A stretch of 37,233 bases of DNA. Source: a bacterium (lineage in GTDB: Bacteria > Verrucomicrobiota > Kiritimatiellia > RFP12 > UBA1067). The notes under the pieces are model-generated. The model was not told the DNA's origin. It did no database searches and saw nothing but the letters and a program-made list of their open reading frames with translations. The DNA lies in contig JAUNMP010000024.1 of assembly GCA_030537465.1 (NCBI GenBank), forward strand, positions 1 through 37,233. Direction: 5' to 3'. A program made the position numbers and the translations under genes. Position 1 is the first letter of the stretch; each line of letters opens with the position of its first letter. This document shows positions 1 to 7,207 of the stretch, piece after piece.

Positions 1-2
1 CC

Positions 3-86
3 CAGGAACGCAGCGACGAGCACGAGAACGAGAAGAAGGCCCGCATGAACAAGTCCCAGCTTGCGCCAAACGAGCGTGACTGGTGA
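3..86 (+). CDS. C-terminal end of an unidentified protein (partial)
   Basis: The third plus-strand frame is open from the window edge to a TGA at 84-86. It encodes a 27-residue, highly charged tail (many Glu, Lys, Arg) with strongly G/C third codon positions like the neighbouring genes. The stop abuts the convergent stop of the histidine kinase gene (87-89). The opposite strand could encode a hydrophobic stretch, but that frame has no ATG, GTG or TTG start, so the plus-strand reading is preferred. No family can be named from so short a piece. Confidence 0.4.
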   Translation, partial: QERSDEHENEKKARMNKSQLAPNERDW

Positions 87-2756
87 CTACGCAATGGCCT
101 TCTTGAGGTCGGCCAGCGTGAAGGGCTTGGCGAGGAAGGCGTCGTAGGGCTGGGTGGCGAAGATTTCCTGCACGGTCTCGACGGCCGAGCCGGACGTCAC
201 GATGATCGGGACGTTCGGAGCGGTGGCGCGGAATGTCGCGAGCAGGCGGACGGGGTCCGTGGCACCAAGATGGGCGTCGAGGATGACGCAGGAGAGATGC
301 TGTGCCCGACGATGGAAGACCTCCAGGGCATCGACATGTCCGCTTGTGGCGTGGACCGTGCACTTGAGAGCCTGGAGGAGAATGCCGGTTGTCTTGAGGA
401 TTGCCGGGTCGTCGTCGACGAGAAGGATCTCGCGTGATGCCGGAACATTCTCGGGTTTGATGGGGGCGGGGGCATCCTCGCGCGGTGGAATGGCCTTGAC
501 GACGGCGATTTTCGAAACGGGGAGGAAGACGCCGAAGGCGGTGCCCTTGCCGATCTGGGATTCGACGCGGATTCCGCCATGATGCGCGTCCACGATCGTG
601 TTGACGGTGGCGAGGCCGAAGCCGCGGCCGGAGGATTTCGTCGAGACGTAGGGATCGAAGATGCGGCGGAGCATATCCTTGGGAATGCCCGGGCCGTTGT
701 CCGCGATGGTGATGAGGACGCCCGGCCCCGGAGGGAGCGGCTTCGAGGAGAAGAAGAAGACAGACAGGTCTTCCGTCATTTCGAAGCGGCGGGCGCTCAC
801 TCGGATCTCCCCCACGCCGTCCATGGCTTCGCTGGCATTCTTGATGAGATTGAAGAACACCTTCCAGATCTGGTCGGAGTCGGCATCGACGGCGGGAAGG
901 CCATCCGGGAGATCATAGTGTACGGTTACATTTCCGCCGACCACGCCTTCGGCGAGTCGCTGGGCATCGCGGACGAGTTGCGAGGGGTCCGACCGTTTGA
1001 GCGTAATCTTCGTCTCGCCAGCGTAAGTCATGAGTTCCTTGCTCATCACGCTGCCACGGTGCACGGCCTCTCGCACGGTCGTGAGCATCTCAAGGACTTC
1101 TGGATCATTGCTGTCCATGAAGGTGATTTCGACTGTGTTGAGGATCGAGGCGAGGATATTGTTGACGTCATGGGCGATGGAGCCGGCGAGCAGGGAGAGG
1201 GATTCCTGTTTGTGGACGTGCTGGAGGCGGGTCTCCGCGGCACGACGGCGATTACGGTCAAGCACGGTCTCGGTGATGTCGCGGACAATGGCAAGGACGA
1301 AGAGTTTGTCCATAAGGGAGAGACGGACGTCAAACCAACGGGTGCGGGGCCGTGCACCTCCCTCGAGAATGAGCGATTGCGGCTTTTCGGTGGCGAGTGC
1401 AGCGTCAACGGCTTTCCCGAAGGCTTCGAGGCCGTCACGTCCGAACACAGTGACATCGATGGGGGAACCTTCGGAGAATCCCGGCACATGAGGGATGTTG
1501 TCCGGTTGTTTGATGATCGAGACGAGCAGATGGTTGCGATCGAAGATCATGAGTCCATCGGGGAGGCCGTTGATAAGCGCCTTCTGGCGGTTTTCAACCT
1601 GGGCGATGGCGAGGGTCCGGTTTGTGATGGTCTTGAGAAGGGCGTTTACGGAGAAGGCGAGTTCTGCAAACTCGTCGTCGCCTTTCCAGTCAAGACGGGG
1701 ACAGTCGGCCTGGCCGCAGTGTTCGCGTGCACGGCGAACGCATTCGGTCATACGCGAGAGGGGATTGAGCAGGAGCCTGCTCTGGAACCAGAAGACGGGC
1801 AACACGAGGACGATGCCGATCAGGGAAATGAACAGGGTCAGGCGCCCAATCGCGATCCCGGCTGCATTCGAAAAGGTTTTGGGGAGGGAGACGGCGATCA
1901 TCGAAATGGGGTTGCCCGCGATGTCACGGATGGTGTAGACGGCCTCGAAGGGATTTTCGCCGAGTTTCCAGAATCCGCCGGAGTAGAAGTCCAGCGCCTC
2001 GGAGACGAACGGGACGATACCGTAGGGGGAGGACTTTGGTGGTGGTGGGCTTTTCTGCGGATAGGCGCCCTTCGTGGTGAGTGGTACGGCGTGGATGGGA
2101 ACTCGCCGATTGGTCACCTTCATTTCCATTCCCGCGAAGGTGGTGTTCACCTGGGCCGTGAAGGCTTCGGAGTTGAACGTCGTGCCGAGGACGAGAAAGC
2201 GTCCGTCTGGGCAGGGGGAGAGCGCGCAGTACACGGAAACGCCGCGGAGGTGGATGATGCCGGCGGAGACGAAGCCGATGGGGGCGGGGACATCGTCGAG
2301 GTCGGTTCGGCGCGCGCGGGCCCAGGTCTGGAAATGGCTGGCGTACCCTGCGATGTCGCCAAGGGAGACAGATTCGATGTGTCCGTCCCTCGAGAGGCGA
2401 CCGTCCTCGAAGATTCCTTCGGCGGAAAGGCGCATCGCCAGCGAGACCGATATGTCAGAATGTGTGCCGAGGAAACTGTCCAGCTCGCCCGTACGCACTT
2501 CGGGCACGAGGTTTTCCACATGGCTCTTGATCTTCTCGGCGTTGCGGACGGCGATGCGATTGATGTCCGTGCCGATTTCGCGGACCTGTTGTTCGGCATC
2601 CTTCACCAGATGCACGAGCACGATGCGTCCGCCGATGTAGAAAGCGGCCAGGATGAGCAGCAGGAAGAACCCCGTGGCGAGGGAGTAGCGTGTGCGCAGC
2701 GAATGACGCATGCGTGACCAGAACGTGCGGTCAAGAAGTTGCGAGGGCCGATTCAT
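87..2756 (-). CDS. Membrane-bound hybrid sensor histidine kinase with C-terminal receiver
   Basis: An 889-aa sensor kinase. An N-terminal membrane segment (about residues 25-45) is followed by a large extracytoplasmic sensor region containing a Cys pair (CALSPC). A second membrane segment (about 305-330) leads to a HAMP-like stretch, a PAS-like region and then a DHp domain with H-box AHDVNN (His529). The catalytic domain shows an N-box (NLIKNASEAM) and G-boxes (DNGPGIP, GRGFGLAT). The protein ends in a receiver domain (LVDDDP; phospho-acceptor Asp827 in LDAHLG; Lys in AKPF). The start is set at ATG 2756 rather than the in-frame ATG at 2774, because a TATACT -10 lies at 2770-2765. It sits downstream of the minor-pilin operon with its own promoter. 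No pilS lies next to pilR, so this kinase is a candidate partner, but a direct REC-to-REC transfer is not possible. Cognate pairing is inference. Confidence 0.9.
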   Translation of the reverse strand: MNRPSQLLDRTFWSRMRHSLRTRYSLATGFFLLLILAAFYIGGRIVLVHLVKDAEQQVREIGTDINRIAVRNAEKIKSHVENLVPEVRTGELDSFLGTHSDISVSLAMRLSAEGIFEDGRLSRDGHIESVSLGDIAGYASHFQTWARARRTDLDDVPAPIGFVSAGIIHLRGVSVYCALSPCPDGRFLVLGTTFNSEAFTAQVNTTFAGMEMKVTNRRVPIHAVPLTTKGAYPQKSPPPPKSSPYGIVPFVSEALDFYSGGFWKLGENPFEAVYTIRDIAGNPISMIAVSLPKTFSNAAGIAIGRLTLFISLIGIVLVLPVFWFQSRLLLNPLSRMTECVRRAREHCGQADCPRLDWKGDDEFAELAFSVNALLKTITNRTLAIAQVENRQKALINGLPDGLMIFDRNHLLVSIIKQPDNIPHVPGFSEGSPIDVTVFGRDGLEAFGKAVDAALATEKPQSLILEGGARPRTRWFDVRLSLMDKLFVLAIVRDITETVLDRNRRRAAETRLQHVHKQESLSLLAGSIAHDVNNILASILNTVEITFMDSNDPEVLEMLTTVREAVHRGSVMSKELMTYAGETKITLKRSDPSQLVRDAQRLAEGVVGGNVTVHYDLPDGLPAVDADSDQIWKVFFNLIKNASEAMDGVGEIRVSARRFEMTEDLSVFFFSSKPLPPGPGVLITIADNGPGIPKDMLRRIFDPYVSTKSSGRGFGLATVNTIVDAHHGGIRVESQIGKGTAFGVFLPVSKIAVVKAIPPREDAPAPIKPENVPASREILLVDDDPAILKTTGILLQALKCTVHATSGHVDALEVFHRRAQHLSCVILDAHLGATDPVRLLATFRATAPNVPIIVTSGSAVETVQEIFATQPYDAFLAKPFTLADLKKAIA

Positions 2757-2764
2757 GAGTGGAG

Positions 2765-2770
2765 AGTATA
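2765..2770 (-). promoter_or_regulatory. -10 hexamer TATACT, near-leaderless start of the hybrid kinase
   Basis: On the minus strand TATACT is followed by 8 nt and then the ATG at 2756, so transcription would begin within about 2 nt of the start codon. No convincing -35 is visible at 17 nt and no Shine-Dalgarno precedes the ATG. Confidence 0.5.
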
Positions 2771-2795
2771 CCATAATCGGCTTTCGGCCGCTCCG

Positions 2796-3140
2796 CTAGC
2801 TCCGAGTCGAGCCTCGTCGCTGGATGATCCAGACGACGAGCAGGAGGACGACAAGTCCAACCGTGATGGCGAGGCGCGTTTGACGGAACGTCGCGTCTGA
2901 AGCGGGTGGCGCCTCTGGAGTGGGCTGGGTGGTGTGCATCTGTACGGATTCGTCCGAAGGCGTCTGCAAGTCACCCGCTGTCGTGGCCTTGGCCGTGGCG
3001 ATTTCCTGCGACAGGGCAGAGGCGAAGACGTCCAGCCCCGGGCGTGGAGGCGGAGGCGCGAGATTGGGATCGGCCGCCTGTTGATGCTGCATGGAACGGC
3101 TCAGGTGGACAAGTTCGGCGTTTGCGGAGGCTTCGACCAT
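2796..3140 (-). CDS. Small tail-anchored membrane protein, function unknown
   Basis: A 114-aa protein not assigned to a family. It has a hydrophilic N-terminal part with a short Pro run (PPPPRPG), a Thr/Pro-rich linker and one C-terminal membrane helix (LAITVGLVVLLLVVWII) ending in a basic RRGSTRS tail. This topology suggests a cytoplasmic N-terminus tethered by a C-terminal anchor. It is the last gene of the minor-pilin operon, 21 nt after the PilX-like gene, so a role as an accessory pilus-machine or inner-membrane adaptor protein is plausible but unproven. The codon usage matches the neighbours. Confidence 0.7.
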   Translation of the reverse strand: MVEASANAELVHLSRSMQHQQAADPNLAPPPPRPGLDVFASALSQEIATAKATTAGDLQTPSDESVQMHTTQPTPEAPPASDATFRQTRLAITVGLVVLLLVVWIIQRRGSTRS

Positions 3141-3161
3141 TTCGGTTGTCCGTTACGAAGT

Positions 3162-5165
3162 TTAGAAAGTTGCGAAGGTCACGCTCTCCGGCAGCTCGTG
3201 CCAGGAGATGACGCCGGGCGCGGCCGCGCCCAAGGGCATGCCGACCTTGTTGTCGATTCCCTCCGCCGAGTCTTCGCGCAGACGGATGTCGTGGTTGATG
3301 TTGAATTGGGAGGAATATTGGATACCTTCGTTGCGGCAGACGAGCGAGCCGTTGATGGTACAGTTGCCGATCATTCCGAACGTTCCGTGGTTGTTGTAGA
3401 GCACGCCGTCGATCTTCGTGATCAGGAAGCCGCTGCCGTTGGCCGAGTAGAGGCTCTTGAGCAGACTGTTATGGACGACGGAGTTATAGTAGTGGCGCGT
3501 ATGGGAATCGGTGAATACGTTCTTGGTGATTTCGGTCGTGGTGGTTTTGTTTTCCCATTTGCGGGTTTTGCTGTTGTAGACCGGTGTGGTGGTGGTCTGC
3601 GTTTCCTTTTTGGTGGTTGTGGTCACGAGCGATCCGCCGTCCACCTGGGTATAGTCGCCGCAGAACTTGGACTCGTTCCTCGTATAGCCGTATTCAATCG
3701 ACCGAGGATAGCCGATGTTCTTGTCGGAGTTATCACAGGCGTATTGCTGCACGTAGGGCTGGGTGGAGAGGTAGCTCTTGATTGTGCTGGTGAAGATCGA
3801 GGAGTTGGACGCATCGCCGAGCACGATGTTGCCCTTGGCGGCGAACCCGACGAGGTCCTTGGTCGAATTGGCCTTGGCGGTGGCCTCCGGATTGGAGTCC
3901 GGGTGTCTCCAGGAGGGAGGGTTCTTGTACTGGATATTGCCGACGATATGGATGTTGCGGCCCGAGTAGATGGTGCCCTGTCCGGTGACATAGCCCTTGA
4001 TCACGACGTCGGAGTCGATGACGACGGGGCCGTTGATGCGAATGGGGTTTGCAGCCGTACCCTCGAGGACGATCGAGCCCCTGTCGCTGAGCGTTGCGTC
4101 GCCGGAGGGACCGGCGCCATCGAAGTGGGCGTTGATCGTGTCGTTCTGCTTCTGGACGACCGTACCATCCGTGTTCATCGAGTAGCGGATGCCGCCCGAC
4201 AGCGTTCCTCCCATTTCCCGGGAATATTCCACATACTGGTCGAGGTCGCCGATCCAGGGCATTACGATGCCGCGTTCGCGGTCGTCAGAGTTGTATTTTG
4301 CGTCGCTGGAGTTGTCGACGATGCGCCCTCTGAGGTCCGCCGTGGTGGCGGCCGACACGGGGGCCTCGTAGCCGCCGGCCCAGGTGACGCCGCCGTTCGA
4401 AGTCGGCGAGGTGGGACGGCTCTGCGTACTCGTCTTGCTGCTGCTCCAATAGGCGCTGCGGGAGTCCATCTTGCCATAGTTCTGGACGGTGCCCCGCACG
4501 CCGAGTTCCTGGTTGTAGGCGGCATAGACGTACCCGTTGATCGTGCAGTTTGCATCGAGGTACATGTTGCCGTTGGCACGGACATCGCCGTTCGCCGTGT
4601 TGCCGCTGCCTTTGAACCAGCCGTAGTTGTTCACGAAGTAGGCGTAGTCGAAGACCTTCGAGCGTCCGGTGCCGAAACGGAAGAGTTCTTCGATGACGCT
4701 GGTGCTGACGGTGCCGTTTGGATTCAGGCGACGAGCCCGCGCGATGAGCGAGACGATGGCGGAGGACGTGTTGTCGACCTGCCGGCAAGGGCCAAACTGG
4801 AGCTTGACCTCGCAGCCGTTGATCACGATGTTCGTGCTGGGCAGGGTATAGTAGGCGCGGGACGAGCCGAGCGTCGTGCCGCCGTTTGGCAGATTGAACC
4901 AGCTGTAGGCGGTGCTCGAGCGTGGGCCAATCTTGACTTCCGTTCCGCCGATGGCGTCCTGGAATTTCTTCTCGATGGCGGGTTTGACGTATTCGATCGC
5001 GCTCTGCGCTGCCAGGCGGCAGGTGTTACGCCCCTCGTAAATGATGGATTGACGCGCGGTCATTGAGACGAGCGTGTAGAGGCCTCCGAGCACAATGGTC
5101 GCAATCGCCAGCATGACAAGGGCGAAGGCGAGGACGAAGCCGTCTTTTGAGTGATGGGATCTCAT
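3162..5165 (-). CDS. Large PilX-like minor pilin/prepilin with extended C-terminal domain
   Basis: 667 aa. The N-terminus (SKDGFVLAFALVMLAIATIV) has a short basic leader, a Gly before a hydrophobic helix and the look of a PilX/GspK-type prepilin, although the canonical Glu+5 is absent. Beyond the helix is a very long extracytoplasmic part, far larger than usual PilX proteins (about 150-200 aa). It contains alternating short hydrophobic strands with repeated Gly/Asn turns around residues 355-410 (for example GPVVIDSDVVIKGYVTG), suggesting a beta-helix or beta-solenoid. A Thr/Lys-rich linker (TTTTKKETQTTTT) follows, then a C-terminal part with another solenoid-like stretch. The start overlaps the upstream PilW-like stop by 4 nt (ATGA), indicating translational coupling. 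It may be a pilus-tip or adhesive subunit; this is inference. Confidence 0.75.
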   Translation of the reverse strand: MRSHHSKDGFVLAFALVMLAIATIVLGGLYTLVSMTARQSIIYEGRNTCRLAAQSAIEYVKPAIEKKFQDAIGGTEVKIGPRSSTAYSWFNLPNGGTTLGSSRAYYTLPSTNIVINGCEVKLQFGPCRQVDNTSSAIVSLIARARRLNPNGTVSTSVIEELFRFGTGRSKVFDYAYFVNNYGWFKGSGNTANGDVRANGNMYLDANCTINGYVYAAYNQELGVRGTVQNYGKMDSRSAYWSSSKTSTQSRPTSPTSNGGVTWAGGYEAPVSAATTADLRGRIVDNSSDAKYNSDDRERGIVMPWIGDLDQYVEYSREMGGTLSGGIRYSMNTDGTVVQKQNDTINAHFDGAGPSGDATLSDRGSIVLEGTAANPIRINGPVVIDSDVVIKGYVTGQGTIYSGRNIHIVGNIQYKNPPSWRHPDSNPEATAKANSTKDLVGFAAKGNIVLGDASNSSIFTSTIKSYLSTQPYVQQYACDNSDKNIGYPRSIEYGYTRNESKFCGDYTQVDGGSLVTTTTKKETQTTTTPVYNSKTRKWENKTTTTEITKNVFTDSHTRHYYNSVVHNSLLKSLYSANGSGFLITKIDGVLYNNHGTFGMIGNCTINGSLVCRNEGIQYSSQFNINHDIRLREDSAEGIDNKVGMPLGAAAPGVISWHELPESVTFATF

Positions 5166-5824
5166 CGTCCTGTTCCTCCAGACTGCGTGTAGGTACGGAG
5201 CTGAGATGGGGCGAACTGCGTCTGGATGGAGTTGAGGAAGGGCACGATCATCGCTTCCTCACGTCGCCCCAGAACGGTACCATCTTCCGCTTTCGCCGAA
5301 AGGACCAGGTACACCTGCGCACGACTGAGGGCGTTTCGGGAAGTTTCTCGCACGGTCGTGATGAACTGCTCCGCCGTATAGGCTTCTCCGTCGAGATAGA
5401 ACCCGCCTGGCCTCAACCATCGCTCGTTGGCGGTGTTGTGTGGAGCGTGGTCGTCCATGGGATAGGTGTTGTCATCCGATCCGGCAAGGATGAGACGATG
5501 GGACTGGCGGACTCGGTTCCCGCTGCCGATGCTGGTGAGGGGGAGCTGTTCACCCTCGTAGGTAAATGCCACCGTATCGACGCGGGAGGTGGATGGAGCA
5601 CTTAGGAGACCATCATAGGCCGCGGTCGACGTCGGCAGTCGGACATGGAAAAGTAGTTTTTCGCGAAGTTCCCGTGCACGGAGGGAGAGTTCGGCCTCGA
5701 CGACGGCGGTGCGGCAGAGCCTGAGGCAGGCAACGGCGGATGTGCCGATGGCGGCCGCCACGAGGGAGAAGATCGAGACGGCCACCAGCAATTCAAGAAG
5801 CGTATATCCAGACTTGCGTTTCAT
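5162..5824 (-). CDS. PilW/GspJ-like minor prepilin
   Basis: 220 aa. The N-terminus MKRKSG^YTLLELLVAVSIF is a clear class III (prepilin peptidase) signal: a basic leader, cleavage after Gly, an N-terminal aromatic residue, then Glu+5 in the hydrophobic helix. The rest is a soluble domain of the size expected for GspJ/PilW-like pseudopilins. It starts 5 nt after the PilV-like gene and overlaps the PilX-like start by 4 nt. The order V-W-X matches minor-pilin priming complexes of type IVa pili. A T2SS pseudopilin role (GspI-J-K) is the main alternative, but the surrounding genes are pilus genes. Confidence 0.82.
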   Translation of the reverse strand: MKRKSGYTLLELLVAVSIFSLVAAAIGTSAVACLRLCRTAVVEAELSLRARELREKLLFHVRLPTSTAAYDGLLSAPSTSRVDTVAFTYEGEQLPLTSIGSGNRVRQSHRLILAGSDDNTYPMDDHAPHNTANERWLRPGGFYLDGEAYTAEQFITTVRETSRNALSRAQVYLVLSAKAEDGTVLGRREEAMIVPFLNSIQTQFAPSQLRTYTQSGGTGR

Positions 5825-5829
5825 GGTCG

Positions 5830-6270
5830 TCAGTTCCCCGTGGTGCGTGACATGCTGCCTCTGAAGATGTCGTGTGAAACGGTTTGACGATTGGCTGCGG
5901 AACCCCAGGCGACCTCCGAATGGATGAGTACTCCCGAGATGCCGTTCACGGAGGAGATGAGCACGCGGGCCGTGGCGTCGGCATTGGCCAGTGTGGGTGC
6001 GAGTCCCGCGGCATCATACGTCGTCGTGGACGTACCCGTGGCCACGGCTTTTCTGAGGTCGCTGTCGTAATCGCGGTTGAAATGAAGCCAGGCAAGGTCA
6101 AACGCCAGTGCTTCCGCGGCCAGATGCCGCGAATTGTCGCGTGAGACCTTGACGGCGACGATGATTCCCTCGAGCAGGGCACAGGTGAGGAGCGCCAGAA
6201 TGGCTCCGGCAACCATGACCTCAACGAGGGTGAAGCCGCGTTTGGCGGCTCTGGAGGGCGGGTGCTGCAT
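5830..6270 (-). CDS. PilV/GspI-like minor prepilin
   Basis: 146 aa. It begins with a basic leader, then G^FTLVEVMVAGAILALLTCAL, the canonical prepilin cleavage site with Glu+5 and a hydrophobic alpha-helix. The short globular remainder fits PilV/GspI-type minor pilins. It lies 5 nt after the stop of the TPR/GspE-N-like gene and 5 nt before the PilW-like gene, so it is part of one tight operon driven from the sigma-54 promoter at 7136-7149. The pilus assembly assignment follows from the signal and context. The exact subunit letter is tentative. Confidence 0.85.
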   Translation of the reverse strand: MQHPPSRAAKRGFTLVEVMVAGAILALLTCALLEGIIVAVKVSRDNSRHLAAEALAFDLAWLHFNRDYDSDLRKAVATGTSTTTYDAAGLAPTLANADATARVLISSVNGISGVLIHSEVAWGSAANRQTVSHDIFRGSMSRTTGN

Positions 6271-6275
6271 GGTGG

Positions 6276-7097
6276 TTACATCGTGGTCTTGTCCGATTCC
6301 GCGTAGAACTTCTCGAGAATCTCCTCCGCGTTGGCGGGATGAGCAAGGAAGAAGCGGCAGGGACCGCCAACCCGACGTTCGATTTCATGGCGGAATCCCT
6401 CGTCCATGGGATCGAGAGCTGCGATCATCAGGATATCGCCAAGTTTCGCAAAGGGAACGACGCCGCGCACACGCACGAGATTCTCGGGGAGGATTCTGAG
6501 GAGTTCCTTCGAAAGCGGGAAGGCGTCGAGTGCGACTGGGGGCGTACCGACGGTGTCGGCGACATAGGCGGCGACCTTCTCGCCGGTGGAGATGCTCTCC
6601 CGGTAGATGATGGCGAGGGCTGAGACAAGGAAGGGCCGCGTGGCCTCGGGGAGCCCGGCCAGATGCCGCTGGACCACTTCCGCCATCTCCGGACCTACGA
6701 CGCCTCGGTTTGAGAGGGCGTGGACAAGGCTGGCTTCGGCCTTGACGGCGTCAAGAATCGCCTTGGCGACGGGAACATCTTCGCTGAACGTACCACTCTC
6801 CGCCTCGGGGTCGGCGACGGGACCGTGAATGGACTTCACCTTCTGGACCATCTTCTTCGCGTCGTCTTCCGTGTAGACGGAAAGACGTTCGCCAATGGCA
6901 TCCGCTGCATCGTAGTCCTTCTCGCGCAGCAGAGTTTCGGCGAGCTGGATGAGGGCGGTTCGGGTCTTGGGGACATCGCCGACCTGCTCGTAGGCGACCG
7001 AGAGGAACTCGAGCGTTGTACGGTCGCCCGGCATCAGCTTGAGCATTTTCTCGAAATAGGCGATGCCCTCGAAAAGTTTGGAATTGTCTTCTGCCAT
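6276..7097 (-). CDS. TPR protein with a GspE-N (MshEN)-like C-terminal domain
   Basis: 273 aa, cytoplasmic, no signal peptide. Residues about 5-75 form TPR-like helical pairs (LFEGIAYFEKMLKLMPGD, LEFLSVAYEQVGD). Residues about 195-270 resemble the N-terminal T2SSE/MshEN domain normally fused to PilB/GspE ATPases: a Leu-Leu-Pro-x-Asn-Leu stretch, a VVPFAKLGDILMIAALDPMD core and an EEILEKFYAE end. No ATPase domain follows. It heads the minor-pilin operon and is transcribed divergently from pilB1 from a sigma-54 promoter. A role as an adaptor or regulator of the pilus motor ATPases, possibly through the c-di-GMP-type fold, is inferred. No ligand motif can be confirmed by eye. Confidence 0.65.
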   Translation of the reverse strand: MAEDNSKLFEGIAYFEKMLKLMPGDRTTLEFLSVAYEQVGDVPKTRTALIQLAETLLREKDYDAADAIGERLSVYTEDDAKKMVQKVKSIHGPVADPEAESGTFSEDVPVAKAILDAVKAEASLVHALSNRGVVGPEMAEVVQRHLAGLPEATRPFLVSALAIIYRESISTGEKVAAYVADTVGTPPVALDAFPLSKELLRILPENLVRVRGVVPFAKLGDILMIAALDPMDEGFRHEIERRVGGPCRFFLAHPANAEEILEKFYAESDKTTM

Positions 7098-7135
7098 GTT
7101 GAAAGTTTTTTGAATGGTTGTCCATAAGAAGTATA

Positions 7136-7149
7136 GCAGAAAGTGTGCC
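7136..7149 (-). promoter_or_regulatory. Sigma-54 promoter of the minor-pilin operon
   Basis: The minus strand reads GGCACACTTTCTGCTATACT: GG (7149-7148), exactly 10 nt, GC (7137-7136), matching the -24/-12 form. The predicted start is near 7124, giving a leader of about 27 nt to the ATG at 7097. It is back to back with the pilB1 promoter. Confidence 0.8.
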
Positions 7150-7177
7150 GATGGAGGAGTCGTGACCGATTCTCTTG

Positions 7178-7191
7178 GGCACGGTTTTTGC
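7178..7191 (+). promoter_or_regulatory. Sigma-54 promoter of pilB1-pilC
   Basis: GGCACGGTTTTTGCTATACT with GG at 7178-7179 and GC at 7190-7191, 10 nt apart. Placing the C of GC at -12 puts +1 near 7203, five nt before the ATG at 7208, so the mRNA is nearly leaderless. The overlapping TATACT (7192-7197) could also serve as a sigma-70 -10. Confidence 0.85.
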
Positions 7192-7207
7192 TATACTACC
7201 ATTTGCA

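Noticed and set aside
579..2717. 712-aa plus-strand reading frame opposite the hybrid kinase
   Set aside because: It is antisense to a clear kinase/receiver gene, has no recognisable domain, and arises from the GC-biased third positions.
2775..2800. Sigma-54 site before the hybrid kinase (GG-N10-GC on the minus strand)
   Set aside because: The spacing fits, but the -24 box reads GGAGC rather than GGCAC and the -12 box lacks TTGC. A TATACT -10 explains the start better.
2934..5066. 710-aa plus-strand reading frame opposite the PilX-like gene
   Set aside because: Antisense shadow. The minus-strand frame has the prepilin-like start, the 4-nt operon overlap and sensible composition.
7175..7207. 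Upstream TTG start for pilB1
   Set aside because: It lies inside the sigma-54 promoter and upstream of the predicted transcription start, so it cannot be translated from that mRNA.
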